Shown: positions 1 to 9,295, counted from the first letter of the stretch. The stretch is 64,000 nt of DNA from Aromatoleum aromaticum EbN1 (GCF_000025965.1 NC_006824.1:124001-188000), one strand, 5' to 3'. The notes: generated by a model not told the origin, from the sequence alone. Translations and numbers: made by a program.

Positions 1-797
1 AGGATAAGCCGGCGCACTTCGGGGAAGCGTTCGAGCACCGTCGTGAGGGTGGGCAGGAGCGTCGTCGTCTCGGCCGCGTTGCCCGCGAACACCTCGTGAT
101 AGATCGGAAGCCCGTCGGCCGTCTGCACCACGCCAAGCATGAACTGGCGGGCAATCAACCCCTCTTTGGCCATGCCGAAGGCGCGTACGTCGCCGGCCAC
201 GTTCGTGAGCCCCTCGGCGCGGATCGTGGTGAGATCGTAGAAGACGACCGACAGGTCCTGATCGACGAGCGGGCGCAGGAGTCCCGTCACCACCGCATCG
301 ACCGCCGCCTGGTGAGCCATCAGCGCATCCATGCTGCGCAGCAATTGCTGATGCGTGATCGCCTTGACGTCGACCTCGGGCAGCGCGACCGTCTCGAGCC
401 AGCGCAGCACGCCGAGCTTGGAGTCCGGATCGCACAGGCGGTTGAGCACCATCACGCGGATGAGCGCCTCGACATCGGTCGTGTGGCGCGTACGGCGAAA
501 CACCCGGCGCAGCGCCCCGAAGCCCAACTCCTTCCACAGCTCGGTGAGCGCCCAGACGTCGCCCAGTGCGCGGGCCGATTCGAACGCGACCGAAGGGGCC
601 GCCGGGCGCTCGCCCATGGGTTCTCGGCCGGAGATCCTGAGCAGCCCGCTGATCACCGAGTCGAGCTCGCCGCCGACCTGGTCGAGGCGACCGAGCGTTG
701 CCACGGTACGCTTCTTCACCCGCCCGGCATCGTCCCGATAGGACTGGACGAGTTGAAGGTAGCGGCGGCCGCCGGAGGTGGTGATCTTGACGAACAT
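1..797 (-). CDS. IS1634-family transposase, N-terminal part (partial)
   Basis: It encodes the first ~265 residues of a DDE transposase of the IS4/IS1634 type and continues past the left window edge. The ATG at 795-797 matches the start of the intact 566-residue copy. The N-terminus (MFVKITTSGGRRYLQ) and the segment around FYDLTTI, which holds the first catalytic Asp, are intact. Scattered differences from the second copy include substitutions around residues 40-60. Its role would be cut-and-paste or copy-out transposition of its own element; whether it is functional cannot be judged from half a gene. Confidence 0.88.
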   Translation of the reverse strand, partial: MFVKITTSGGRRYLQLVQSYRDDAGRVKKRTVATLGRLDQVGGELDSVISGLLRISGREPMGERPAAPSVAFESARALGDVWALTELWKELGFGALRRVFRRTRHTTDVEALIRVMVLNRLCDPDSKLGVLRWLETVALPEVDVKAITHQQLLRSMDALMAHQAAVDAVVTGLLRPLVDQDLSVVFYDLTTIRAEGLTNVAGDVRAFGMAKEGLIARQFMLGVVQTADGLPIYHEVFAGNAAETTTLLPTLTTVLERFPEVRRLI

Positions 798-957
798 GCC
801 GCCACTTTAGCAGCACGGCATACATCGTCAAGCAAGGTCGTAGCTGTTACAAACGTGCCACCACAAGAGTTTCGGAAAAATCGGGCTGAAACCCGCATGA
901 ATGCTGAGGCGGGTTTTCAAAAAACGGCGTTTTTCGGGCTGAACTGTCGAACTCCGG
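1..957 (-). mobile_element. IS1634-family insertion sequence, copy 1 (partial, cut by window edge)
   Basis: This is the 5' end of the same element that is complete at 3254-5178, in inverted orientation and almost identical to it. Its outer end at 942-957 carries the 16-bp terminal repeat whose complement reads CCGGAGTTCGACAGTT, the same repeat that bounds the complete copy. The rest lies beyond the left window edge, so its second end and target duplication cannot be checked. A few substitutions separate the two copies, so they are not a very recent duplication. Confidence 0.9.
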
Positions 958-1064
958 TGGACCGAGTCTTGCAGCCTAAGTGTTAGGGGTAGGTTCTCGC
1001 TTTCTGAACGGCAGCAGGTGACCGGCTTCCGTCATTCAAAATCCTTTCGCTTAATGACCGGTAC

Positions 1065-1099
1065 GGCCGATTATGTGGATGCCTCGATTATGTTGAGCT
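1065..1099 (+). repeat. RIT-1 left terminal inverted repeat
   Basis: Two tandem half-sites sharing GATTATGT occur here, at 1069 and 1086. A third copy, inverted, lies inside at 1163-1176 (GAGCTCGACATAAT). The right end has the mirror-image arrangement (10536-10549, 10602-10636). Such multiple half-sites are what a tyrosine recombinase complex would bind (inference). Confidence 0.85.
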
Positions 1100-1185
1100 T
1101 CCCGAGGTGCAGTTTGTAGAGACTGATGGTCGCGGGCTTTTGCGGGCCGAGGATGGGGTTCTGAGCTCGACATAATTTCAGCGCT

Positions 1186-1214
1186 CTCCTGAAGTGGAGT
1201 TTCCACTCCAGGAG
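1186..1214 (+). promoter_or_regulatory. Hairpin burying the ribosome-binding site of ritA (RIT-1)
   Basis: CTCCT (1186-1190) and TGGAGT (1195-1200) pair with ACTCCA (1205-1210) and AGGAG (1210-1214). The AGGAG is the Shine-Dalgarno sequence of the gene starting at 1221, so the folded leader would hide it. RIT-2 has an independent but analogous hairpin at 9171-9210. Confidence 0.6.
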
Positions 1215-1220
1215 ACGCTC

Positions 1221-2177
1221 ATGAACCGAACCTCGCCGTCCCGGAGCGCGCAGCGTGTGCGCTCTTCTGCAGAAATTCCCGCTCCCATCGCTGACGAACT
1301 GCGTCGGTACGACGACCACCTGCGTGACGTACGCGGCCTTTCGGCAGGCACGCGTCGCGACCGCTGCCGCATCGTCGAACAGCTATTGAGGAAGAAGTTT
1401 GCCGATGGCGTCGTCAACATGGCCACGCTACGTGCGGTCGATGTTCGCCGCTTCATCGCTCGGCAACTGGGGGACAGCCCCTCGCATTCCGCCGCAGCCC
1501 AATTGGCATCGGCCTTGCGAAGTTACCTCCGCTACCGAACCATCTGCGGCGACTCGGTTGCCGGACTGAACGCAGTCATTTCCTCTCCGGTGCAGTGGAA
1601 GCTTGCTTCGCTGCCGCGCGCCCTCCGGCCGGACCAAGTTCAACGGCTGCTGGGTGCATTCCCCTACGGGCGCTGGCCCCGACGAGGTTATGCCATTGTC
1701 CGCTGCGCACTCGACATGGGACTGCGCGCTGGCGAGATTGCGAACCTGCTGATCGAAGACATCGACTGGCGCGAAGGCACCGTCACGCTGAAGGGCACGA
1801 AGTCGCGACGGCAGGATGTCCTGCCGCTGCCGATGGCGACCGGACAAGCGTTAGCGGACTACCTGCAGCATGAGCGTCCAGCAATCTCAAGCCGGGCGAT
1901 CTTCCTTTGCCGCCGCGGTTCGCGTGACATCCCGATCACCACTGATGCGGTTCAGAACGTGATCCGCCGTGCCTGCCGACGGGTCGGCTTGCCCGATTCC
2001 GGTTCGCACCTACTCCGTCACACGCTGGCCTGCCGTCTGGTCGAGAACGGCAGCTCGCTCAAGGAGGTTGCCGATGTCCTGCGGCACCGTTCTCTGGAAA
2101 CCACCCGGATCTACGCCAAGCTCGACACCCCAAACCTCGCCGAGGTCGCGTTGCCCTGGCCGGGGAGCGAATCATGA
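1221..2177 (+). CDS. ritA: Tyrosine recombinase, first gene of RIT-1 (RitA type)
   Basis: A 318-residue tyrosine recombinase/integrase that cuts and joins DNA through a covalent 3'-phosphotyrosine. Visible catalytic residues are Arg in LRAGEIANLL (about residue 170), Lys in KGTKSRR, the HLLRHT box (HxxR), the second His in VLRHRS and the Tyr in RIYAKLD. The N-terminal ~100 residues match a SAM-like core-binding domain. I prefer the ATG at 1221 because AGGAG sits 6 bases upstream; an in-frame ATG at 1194 lacks a site. It overlaps the next gene by 4 bp (ATGA), so translation is probably coupled. RIT genes are thought to act as a set, but individual roles are not established. Confidence 0.9.
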   Translation: MNRTSPSRSAQRVRSSAEIPAPIADELRRYDDHLRDVRGLSAGTRRDRCRIVEQLLRKKFADGVVNMATLRAVDVRRFIARQLGDSPSHSAAAQLASALRSYLRYRTICGDSVAGLNAVISSPVQWKLASLPRALRPDQVQRLLGAFPYGRWPRRGYAIVRCALDMGLRAGEIANLLIEDIDWREGTVTLKGTKSRRQDVLPLPMATGQALADYLQHERPAISSRAIFLCRRGSRDIPITTDAVQNVIRRACRRVGLPDSGSHLLRHTLACRLVENGSSLKEVADVLRHRSLETTRIYAKLDTPNLAEVALPWPGSES

Positions 2178-3148
2178 GCAGGCGCCGATGCCTGCAGGCC
2201 AGAATCGACGACTATCTGGCCGAGCGCCGCCGCCAAGGTTTCCATCTGCGCTCCCGTTACGCCTTCCTCTCCAGCTTTGCTCGCTTCGTCGAGGCCAAGC
2301 GCCATCGCGGTCCGCTGACGGCGGAACTCATGATCGAATGGGTACGTGCCGGCAAGGATGGCCATGGCGATGAGGGTACTTGGGCGCGCAGTTGGGGACG
2401 GCTGCGGCACTTCAACTATTATCTGCAGCAGTTCGAGCCGGACACCGAGGTTCCCGAGGCGTCGCTCTTCGGCCCGGAACCTGGTCGCGTTGCGCCCCAT
2501 ATCTACCGTGACGACGAGATCGACGATTTGCTCGCGGCGGCGCGCACACTCGGCCCCTCTGGCAGCCTTCGGCCATTCACCTACGAAACCCTGTTCGGCC
2601 TGATGGCCTCGACCGGGTTGCGCGTCTCCGAAGCCATTCACCTGCGCGATGCGGATGTCGACCTCAAGCGCGGGATGCTGATGATCCGGCAGACCAAGTT
2701 CGCCAAGTCCCGGCAACTGCCGATCCATCCCAGCACGGTCAAGGCGCTGGCGCGCTACCGGAAACAACGCGAGCGGCATCTTCCAACGACAACCGGTATG
2801 CCGTTCCTGATCGGCAGTCGCGGCCGCCGACTGGGACTGCCACTTGGCGAGCGGCAGGCGCACCGCGTCTTTACCGGCCTGCGTGACGGCCTCGGCTGGG
2901 TCAATCGCGGCGGACACGAGGCTCCTCGCTTGCACGACCTGCGCCACACCTTCGCGGTGCGGCGGCTGGTGCCCTGGTATGCCGATGGTGCCGAGGTCGA
3001 CCAGAAGATGCTGGCGCTGTCGACCTACATGGGTCATGCCGAGATCTTCTACACATACTGGTACCTCACCGCCGTTCCCGAGTTGGTAGCGATCGCTGCC
3101 GCCCGGTTCGAGCAATTCGCCGATCTCGCGGGAGATGATGATGCGTAA
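2174..3148 (+). CDS. ritB: Tyrosine recombinase, second gene of RIT-1 (RitB type)
   Basis: A 324-residue integrase-family protein. Catalytic positions are visible: Arg in STGLRVSEAIHL, Lys in RQTKFAKSR, the box LHDLRHTFAVRRL, His in YMGHAEIFYT and Tyr in TYWYL. The long spacer between the HxxR box and the second His (Asp/Glu-rich AEVDQKMLAL) is typical of this subfamily and differs from the first gene. It starts within the stop of ritA (ATGA) and overlaps the third gene by 8-14 bp. The C-terminal ~70 residues are closely similar to the fragment at 10092-10295, showing that another element of the same lineage was once present. Confidence 0.9.
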   Translation: MSRRRCLQARIDDYLAERRRQGFHLRSRYAFLSSFARFVEAKRHRGPLTAELMIEWVRAGKDGHGDEGTWARSWGRLRHFNYYLQQFEPDTEVPEASLFGPEPGRVAPHIYRDDEIDDLLAAARTLGPSGSLRPFTYETLFGLMASTGLRVSEAIHLRDADVDLKRGMLMIRQTKFAKSRQLPIHPSTVKALARYRKQRERHLPTTTGMPFLIGSRGRRLGLPLGERQAHRVFTGLRDGLGWVNRGGHEAPRLHDLRHTFAVRRLVPWYADGAEVDQKMLALSTYMGHAEIFYTYWYLTAVPELVAIAAARFEQFADLAGDDDA

Positions 3149-3253
3149 GCAATCCAAATCACCGCCATCGTTTCCCGCGCTCGTGCAAGCCTTCTTCGTC
3201 GAGCACCTGACGCAACAACGCGCCCTCAGCCCGCAGACGGTTGCCGCCTACCG

Positions 3254-5178
3254 CCGGAGTTCGACAGTTCAGCCCGAAAAACGCCGTTTTTTGAAAACCC
3301 GCCTCAGCATTCATGCGGGTTTCAGCCCGATTTTTCCGAAACTCTTGTGGTGGCACGTTTGTAACAGCTACGACCTTGCTTGACGATGTATGCCGTGCTG
3401 CTAAAGTGGCGGCATGTTCGTCAAGATCACCACCTCCGGCGGCCGCCGCTACCTTCAGCTCGTCCAGTCCTATCGGGATGATGCCGGCCGGGTGAAGAAG
3501 CGTACCGTGGCAACGCTTGGTCGGCTCGACCAGGTCGGCGGTGAGCTGGATTCCGTGATCAACGGACTGCTCAGGGTCTCCGGCCGAGAACCCATGGGTG
3601 AGCGCCCTGCACCCCCTTCGGTCGCGTTCGAATCGGCCCGCGCACTGGGCGACGTCTGGGCGCTGACCGAGCTGTGGAAGGAGTTGGGCTTCGGGGCGCT
3701 GCGCCGGGTGTTTCGCCGTACGCGCCACACGACCGATGTCGAGGCGCTCATCCGCGTGATGGTGCTCAACCGCCTGTGCGATCCGGACTCCAAGCTCGGC
3801 GTGCTGCGCTGGCTCGAGACGGTCGCGCTGCCCGAGGTCGACGTCAAGGCGATCACGCATCAGCAATTGCTGCGCAGCATGGATGCGCTGATGGCTCACC
3901 AGGCGGCGGTCGATGCGGTGGTGACGGGACTCCTGCGCCCGCTCGTCGATCAGGACCTGTCGGTCGTCTTCTACGATCTCACCACGATCCGCGCCGAGGG
4001 GCTCACGAACGTGGCCGGCGACGTACGCGCCTTCGGCATGGCCAAAGAGGGGTTGATTGCCCGCCAGTTCATGCTTGGCGTGGTGCAGACGGCCGACGGG
4101 CTTCCGATCTATCACGAGGTGTTCGCGGGCAACGCGGCCGAGACGACGACGCTCCTGCCCACCCTCACGACGGTGCTCGAACGCTTCCCCGAAGTGCGCC
4201 GGCTTATCCTCGTGGCCGACCGCGGGTTGCTCAGCCTGGACAACCTCGAGGCGCTCGAGGCGGTGCGGCTCGCGAGCGGTGAGCCGCTCGAGTTCATCAT
4301 CGCGGTGCCGGGGCGGCGCTATCACGAGTTCGCCGAGCTCCTCGGCCCCTTCCAGCGCACGCACTGCACGCAGGCGAGGGCCGAGGTGACCGGCGAACTC
4401 GCTTGGCAGGGGCTGCGGCTCATCGTCGCCCACGCTCCGGCGACAGCCGCGGTGCAGAGCACACGGCGCAACGGCGAGATCGCCGCGCTCATCGCGCAGG
4501 GCGAAGCCTGGGCCAGCAAGCTCGTCGAGCAAGACGGCGGGGTCAAGCACCGCGGCCGCAAACTCTCGGACAGCGGGGCCAAGGCGCGCTTCTACCACGC
4601 GGTGTGCGAGGCGCATCTGTCCAAAATCATCCGCGTCGACCTCAAGGCCGAGCTCTTCCGCTACGAAATCGACGAGACGGCCCGGCGGCTTGCCGAACTC
4701 ATGGACGGCAAGCTCCTGCTCGTGACCAACACGAAGGATCTCGCCCCTGCCGACGTCGTCACGCGCTACAAGGCGCTCGCCGACATCGAGCGCGGCTTCA
4801 AGGTGCTCAAATCCGAGATCGAGATCGGGCCGGTCTATCACCGGTTGCCCGAACGCATCCGCGCACACGCCTCGATCTGCTTCATGGCGCTGATCCTGCA
4901 CCGCATCATGCGCGCGCGGCTGCGTGCGGCGCACACCGGGCTCACCCCCGAGCGGGCGCTCGAGCAGCTGCATCGCATCCAGCACCACCGCGTCCGGCTC
5001 GGCGCCGCCGAACCTGTGACGGGGGTGTCTTCCATCAACGCACACCAGAACGAGGTCCTCAGTGCCCTGCGGGTGAAAAAACCGGTCGCGCCTGAGCAGC
5101 TGACGCTGTTGTAGGGGCACGTTTGAAAGTCGCCTCTAGCGAAATCAGATAGTTACGAGATTAACTGTCGAACTCCGG
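3254..5178 (+). mobile_element. IS1634-family insertion sequence, copy 2 (complete, 1925 bp)
   Basis: Bounded by perfect 16-bp inverted repeats CCGGAGTTCGACAGTT (3254-3269 and complement 5163-5178). The 6-bp target CTACCG is duplicated at 3248-3253 and 5179-5184. The insertion lies in ritC of RIT-1, and removing it rejoins the Tyr-Arg codons of AAYRDAF. It is an inverted copy of the element at 1-957. Confidence 0.95.
3414..5114 (+). CDS. IS1634-family transposase
   Basis: Full-length 566-residue DDE transposase of the IS4 superfamily. The catalytic residues are visible as Asp in VFYDLTTI (about 185), Asp in LILVADRGLLS (about 268) and Glu in ADIERGFKVLKSE (about 465), the YREK-like signature region. 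It moves its own element and makes the 6-bp duplication seen at the ends. It starts with ATG 157 bp inside the left repeat. No frameshift or premature stop is visible, so the enzyme may be active. Confidence 0.92.
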   Translation: MFVKITTSGGRRYLQLVQSYRDDAGRVKKRTVATLGRLDQVGGELDSVINGLLRVSGREPMGERPAPPSVAFESARALGDVWALTELWKELGFGALRRVFRRTRHTTDVEALIRVMVLNRLCDPDSKLGVLRWLETVALPEVDVKAITHQQLLRSMDALMAHQAAVDAVVTGLLRPLVDQDLSVVFYDLTTIRAEGLTNVAGDVRAFGMAKEGLIARQFMLGVVQTADGLPIYHEVFAGNAAETTTLLPTLTTVLERFPEVRRLILVADRGLLSLDNLEALEAVRLASGEPLEFIIAVPGRRYHEFAELLGPFQRTHCTQARAEVTGELAWQGLRLIVAHAPATAAVQSTRRNGEIAALIAQGEAWASKLVEQDGGVKHRGRKLSDSGAKARFYHAVCEAHLSKIIRVDLKAELFRYEIDETARRLAELMDGKLLLVTNTKDLAPADVVTRYKALADIERGFKVLKSEIEIGPVYHRLPERIRAHASICFMALILHRIMRARLRAAHTGLTPERALEQLHRIQHHRVRLGAAEPVTGVSSINAHQNEVLSALRVKKPVAPEQLTLL

Positions 5179-5991
5179 CTACCGGGATGCCTTCATGCTC
5201 TTCTTGGGCTTCGCTGAGGCGCGCCTTGGTCGGTCGCCGGCGCTGATCACGCTGGCCGACATCACGCCAGAACTGATCACGGCCTTCCTCGATCATCTGG
5301 AACGCGAGCGGCACAACAGCGTGCGCAGCCGCAATGCCCGTCTCGCGGCGCTGCGTTCATTCCTGAAGTTCGCCGCCCACCGCGACGTGTCATCGCTGCA
5401 GGTGATCGAACATGCGCTTGGCGTTCCGGCAAAGCGCTTCGAGCGCCCGATGCTTGGCTATCTGTCCCGGGAGGAAATGCTTGCGGTGATCGGAACGCCG
5501 GATGGAACATGGTTCAGCCAACGGGATCATGTGTTGCTGTTGTTGCTCTACAACACCGGCGCTCGGGTTTCCGAGATTGCCGGGGTCAAGGTCGGCGAGG
5601 TGGTGCTCGCCGATGGAGCCGCCTGCGTTCATTTGCACGGCAAGGGACGCAAGCAGAGCAGTGTGCCGCTGTGGCACTCGACCGTCAGGGCGATCCGGGT
5701 CTGGCTCCGGCGAAATCCGCAGTTTGATTCGGACTCGCCATTGCTGCCCAATCGCGACGGCCAATCGATGTCGCGATGGAACGTGATGCAGCGACTGGAT
5801 CGCGCCGTCCAGGTTGCCGCGGAATCCTGCCCCGCCTTGGCGGCACGCCAGATCTCGCCGCACGTGATTCGCCACTATCTACCCTTCCTGACTATGTCGA
5901 GTGACCCAGAGGAGCTTTCACGATCGTTCGACAAATCGCGTGGTGCCTTGCGTGGTGCCTTACACATCACCCGACATAGTTTTTGTCTGCC

Positions 5992-6990
5992 CTACAGACT
6001 ATTCAAGAAGTTCAGGAGCTGGTCTCCCGGTTTATAGCGCCCGGGCGTGCCGTGGGGTGGAGCTGTCTTCGCAAGGGCCTGCTCCTTCATTTCGAGGTTC
6101 GCATCGAGATAGATCTGCGTGGTCTCCACCGATTCGTGTCCGAGCCACAAGGCAATCACCGAACGATCAACGCCCGCTTGAAGCAGGTCCATGGCCATCG
6201 TGTGCCTCAAGCGGTGAACAGTGATTCGCTTCTGCGTCAACGAAGGGCACGCCTCCGAGGCCGCCAAGCGATGCTTGTTCAGCAAGTACTGCACGCCGTG
6301 GACGCTGAGACGCTCGCCCTTGGCGCTGGGGAAGAGCACGTCGCCCTCTCCGCGTTGCGGCTCGCGCAGCCAGGCTTTCAACACGGTGAGCGTGGACTTG
6401 GCCAGCGGCGTACAGCGTTCCTTGCGACCCTTGCCCACCACGCGCACGTGAGCGCCGGCCCCGAGGATGAGGTCGTCGCGTTTGAGCCCGGTCATTTCAG
6501 ACAAACGTAGCCCTGTCTGCACCGCCACCAGCAAAAAGGCGTGATCGCGCCGGCCAGACCACGTGTGCTGATCCGGAGCCGCCAGCAAGGCATCGACTTC
6601 GGCACGTGCGAGAAACGAGACCAAGTTGCGCGTGAAGCGCTTGCTGGGGATGGCGAGCACCCGCTGGATCTGCGCGGAATGCTCGGGGGCCTCGAATGCC
6701 ACGTAACGAAAGAAGGAGTGGATCGCAGTGAGGCGCAGATTACGGCTACGGATGCTCACCCGTCTGCACTTCTCCAAGTCATCGAGAAACGCCACGATCA
6801 ATGGGGCATCGATCTCCTCCAGGCTCAGCCGTGACGGTGACTTATGCAGCCGTTGCTGAACGAATTTCAGAAATTGACGAAAGGTATCGCGATAGGAGCT
6901 GATCGTGTGCGGACTCGCTTGGCGTTGCTGCATCAGGCGCTGGGTAAAGAAACGCTCCAACAGCGCAGCAAAGCTGGCAGGGGTGATCAT
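5992..6990 (-). CDS. ritC: Tyrosine recombinase, third gene of RIT-2
   Basis: A 332-residue integrase-family protein starting at ATG 6988-6990, which overlaps the stop of the preceding gene (ATGA). Catalytic residues: Arg in QTGLRLSEMTG, Lys in VVGKGRKERCTPL, the box VHRLRHTMAMDLL, His in LWLGHESVETT and Tyr in QIYLDAN. It resembles the disrupted RIT-1 ritC in its whole layout, including the N-terminal FTQRLMQQRQASPHTISSYR segment. Intact; presumably acts with the two upstream recombinases on the element ends. Confidence 0.9.
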   Translation of the reverse strand: MITPASFAALLERFFTQRLMQQRQASPHTISSYRDTFRQFLKFVQQRLHKSPSRLSLEEIDAPLIVAFLDDLEKCRRVSIRSRNLRLTAIHSFFRYVAFEAPEHSAQIQRVLAIPSKRFTRNLVSFLARAEVDALLAAPDQHTWSGRRDHAFLLVAVQTGLRLSEMTGLKRDDLILGAGAHVRVVGKGRKERCTPLAKSTLTVLKAWLREPQRGEGDVLFPSAKGERLSVHGVQYLLNKHRLAASEACPSLTQKRITVHRLRHTMAMDLLQAGVDRSVIALWLGHESVETTQIYLDANLEMKEQALAKTAPPHGTPGRYKPGDQLLNFLNSL

Positions 6991-7931
6991 GGCCGATCCT
7001 CCCAGCGCCGCTCGAGCCGGCGCATCGCCTCGCGCATCAGTTCCGGAGAACTGCTCAAGTACCACTGCGTATCCTCGACGTGGACATGGCCGAGGTAGGC
7101 GGACAGGATCGGCAGCTGACGCTGCGGATCTTGATCACATTGGTACCAGCGCACGAGGGTATTTGTCGCAAATGCGTGCCTCATGTCGTGCAGGCGTGGT
7201 CCGTGACTGTCCGATACCCCGCGTAATCCAATCTGCCGCGACAAGGCGTAGAAAGTTCGGTGAATATCGCCGCCGTCCAAACGATTGCCCGAGCTGGATA
7301 CGAACAGGTAGGAGGACACCGGCCGTGCCTCCCAATGACGGTTGCGTCGCGCGATGTAGTCGGCAAGTACTTCGCAGGTGGAGCCATGCAAAGGTACGAG
7401 TCGAGACTTGCCGAACTTGGCACCGCGAATCGTCAACGCCGCCGCCTCGAGATCCACGTCCTGAAGCTGGAGGTTGCGGGCTTCGCCCAGGCGCAGGCCC
7501 GAGACGCTCAGTAACCCGAAAAGGGCATGGAAGGTCCACGGGCGCAGCGCACCGCGTTCATAACGGCACGGCATCGTGAGCGCCGCGCCCAGCAAGCGCC
7601 GAATCTCCTCATCCGAGTACAGGTACGGGCGCGCTCGCTTGGGTTGAAACGGCAACAAGCCCGGCGGCGGAATCTGCGTGCGTGGGTCCGTGGCACTGTG
7701 ATGGCGAGCAAATCCGCGTACGAAACTCAGTCGCTGCGCCCAGTGCGCCGGTTGGACGTTTGAAGGTTGTTGCGCCCAGGCGAGCGCCAACTCATGCGTT
7801 ACATAGTCGGCGCGGCGCCGCTCCATGAACGTGACGAAGTCATGTAACGCCTTGCCCGCCTCGCGCAGCTTGAACCCCAGAGCGCGCCGCAGACTCAGGT
7901 ACTCTTGAACGGCCTGTCGCAGCGTGTTCAT
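6987..7931 (-). CDS. ritB: Tyrosine recombinase, second gene of RIT-2
   Basis: A 314-residue recombinase starting at ATG 7929-7931, 4-bp overlap with the gene before and after. Visible are Arg in SGLRLGEARNLQL, Lys in RGAKFGKSRLVPL, the box LHDMRHAFATNTLV, His in YLGHVHVEDTQ and Tyr in QWYLSSS. The spacing between the RH box and the second His is long, as in RIT-1 ritB. The box reads Arg-His-Ala here, not Arg-His-Thr. No disruption. Confidence 0.9.
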   Translation of the reverse strand: MNTLRQAVQEYLSLRRALGFKLREAGKALHDFVTFMERRRADYVTHELALAWAQQPSNVQPAHWAQRLSFVRGFARHHSATDPRTQIPPPGLLPFQPKRARPYLYSDEEIRRLLGAALTMPCRYERGALRPWTFHALFGLLSVSGLRLGEARNLQLQDVDLEAAALTIRGAKFGKSRLVPLHGSTCEVLADYIARRNRHWEARPVSSYLFVSSSGNRLDGGDIHRTFYALSRQIGLRGVSDSHGPRLHDMRHAFATNTLVRWYQCDQDPQRQLPILSAYLGHVHVEDTQWYLSSSPELMREAMRRLERRWEDRP

Positions 7932-9166
7932 CGCGCACCTCCGGGCCACGGCAGAGCCAGGGTGCGCAATGCCTCGAGGTCGACCTTGGTGTAGATCTTC
8001 GTGGTCTGTGGATGGCGGTGACCCAGCAGCTCGCCGATCTCGCCCAGCGAGGCGCCCTGGCGCAACATCTCGGTGGCCAATCCGTGGCGAAACTGATGCG
8101 CCCCCCTCGTAGGGGCGTGGATGCCGGCGCGCTCGATCGCGTGCCGGACCAGGGAGCACACACCGCACGCTCCCTGGAAACCGCGGTTCGGCGCTCTGGT
8201 ACGCAAGAATACGCGACGGCTGGCGCTACGCGGGCGCCCCGAGTGCAGGTAGGCGACGATCGCTTCGCCGACCTCGACCGGCAAGGGAAACTCGTTTCGC
8301 TGGCCACCTTTGCCGCGTACATGCAATTGTCCTGCGTTCCAGTCGATGTCATCGAGTTCGAGAAATGCCACTTCGCCCGAACGCAAGCCCAGTCGTGCGA
8401 GCAGCAGCAAGATGGCATAGTCACGGCGCCCTGTCGGCTGATCCCGATCGATGCTGCCCAGCAACTGACGGACTTCTTCGGCTGCGATCGCCCGCGGGAT
8501 CGACGTCATCGACCAGTTCGCCACGACCGGTACGGCGGCGGCCAGATCCCGGGTGACGTCGCCACGATAACGCGCATAGCGCAGGAAGGAGCGCAGCGCG
8601 GTGGTCATGAGCTTCGCGCGCTTCAGATGCAGGCGCGGAACTTGGCCCTGCACAAATCTCACGACATCGCTGGCATTCAGGCGCGAGAGCGTGGCGCCTT
8701 CCTCGCCAAATTGTTGCTTGAGAAACTCCCGGACGAACGGCACGTAGTTGATGATCGTTGCTGTGGCTAAACCACGTGCTTCGCACAAATACTGCGCATA
8801 GTCTTGGACACAGTGCTCAACTGCGGTCAGTCGGGTGGGCTCGACCTTCTCCTGCGGAATCACGCCCTCACGGCGCAGAAAGGTAATGAGGTGTTGAAGC
8901 ACCGCCGTATCACCGCGACCAGGTCGCAGATACCGGGCGCGATCACGTAAATACTCGACGGCGTGCGCACTGCAGATGCTGTCCACCTGGATTCCGCTTT
9001 GTCCAAGCCATCGACTAAAACCTGCAGCGATCCGAACGTGCCGCCTCAGCGAAAAAACGCTGTACCCCTGTTCGCCCACGAAGTTCGCAAATGACGCAAG
9101 GTGTGCCGCCAGCGGCCCTTCAGGCGGCCGCGATAGAACGACTTGCTCATGGATGAAGTAGGTCAT
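7928..9166 (-). CDS. ritA: Tyrosine recombinase, first gene of RIT-2
   Basis: A 412-residue recombinase, about 95 residues longer than RIT-1 ritA through an N-terminal extension. Catalytic residues: Arg in LARLGLRSGEVAFL, Lys in VRGKGGQRNEFPL, HQFRHGLATEML, His in LLGHRHPQTT and Tyr in KIYTKVD. The ATG at 9164-9166 has GAGGAG 7 bases upstream, but that site is in the 3' arm of a hairpin (9171-9210). First gene of the trio and therefore the natural point of translational control. Confidence 0.9.
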   Translation of the reverse strand: MTYFIHEQVVLSRPPEGPLAAHLASFANFVGEQGYSVFSLRRHVRIAAGFSRWLGQSGIQVDSICSAHAVEYLRDRARYLRPGRGDTAVLQHLITFLRREGVIPQEKVEPTRLTAVEHCVQDYAQYLCEARGLATATIINYVPFVREFLKQQFGEEGATLSRLNASDVVRFVQGQVPRLHLKRAKLMTTALRSFLRYARYRGDVTRDLAAAVPVVANWSMTSIPRAIAAEEVRQLLGSIDRDQPTGRRDYAILLLLARLGLRSGEVAFLELDDIDWNAGQLHVRGKGGQRNEFPLPVEVGEAIVAYLHSGRPRSASRRVFLRTRAPNRGFQGACGVCSLVRHAIERAGIHAPTRGAHQFRHGLATEMLRQGASLGEIGELLGHRHPQTTKIYTKVDLEALRTLALPWPGGAR

Positions 9167-9170
9167 GATC

Positions 9171-9210
9171 GACTCCTCTCCCCGAATTACGGGGGGTGCT
9201 GAGAGGAGTC
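9171..9210 (-). promoter_or_regulatory. Hairpin burying the ribosome-binding site of RIT-2 ritA
   Basis: GACTCCTCTC (9171-9180) and GAGAGGAGTC (9201-9210) are perfect complements. Inside them, 9180-9194 holds a second small palindrome around CCCCGAATTACGGGG. On the minus-strand transcript the 3' arm contains the GAGGAG that serves the start at 9166. Confidence 0.6.
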
Positions 9211-9295
9211 CAGATTATCTTTCTCTAAGCTGCTGCAAGTACTTGAAACTTCGGGATCTAGCGGCACAACGAGACATAGTCAGGAAGGGTAGATA

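Larger units (their letters stand above)
5876..9295 (-). mobile_element. RIT-2: complete recombinase-in-trio element (3420 bp)
   Basis: Three intact, overlapping tyrosine recombinase genes on the minus strand lie between perfect 23-bp inverted repeats at 5876-5898 and 9273-9295 (TATCTACCCTTCC... from outside). On both sides the repeat directly follows the CGCCAC codons (Arg-His) of a ritC gene: RIT-1 ritC on the left, an inverted RIT-3 ritC on the right. The proteins are clearly different from those of RIT-1, so this is another lineage, not a duplication. Confidence 0.85.

Noticed and set aside
3159-5120. Long minus-strand open frame (653 codons) opposite the IS1634 transposase
   Set aside because: Antisense shadow of a high-GC gene; no ribosome site, low-complexity His/Arg/Asp composition.
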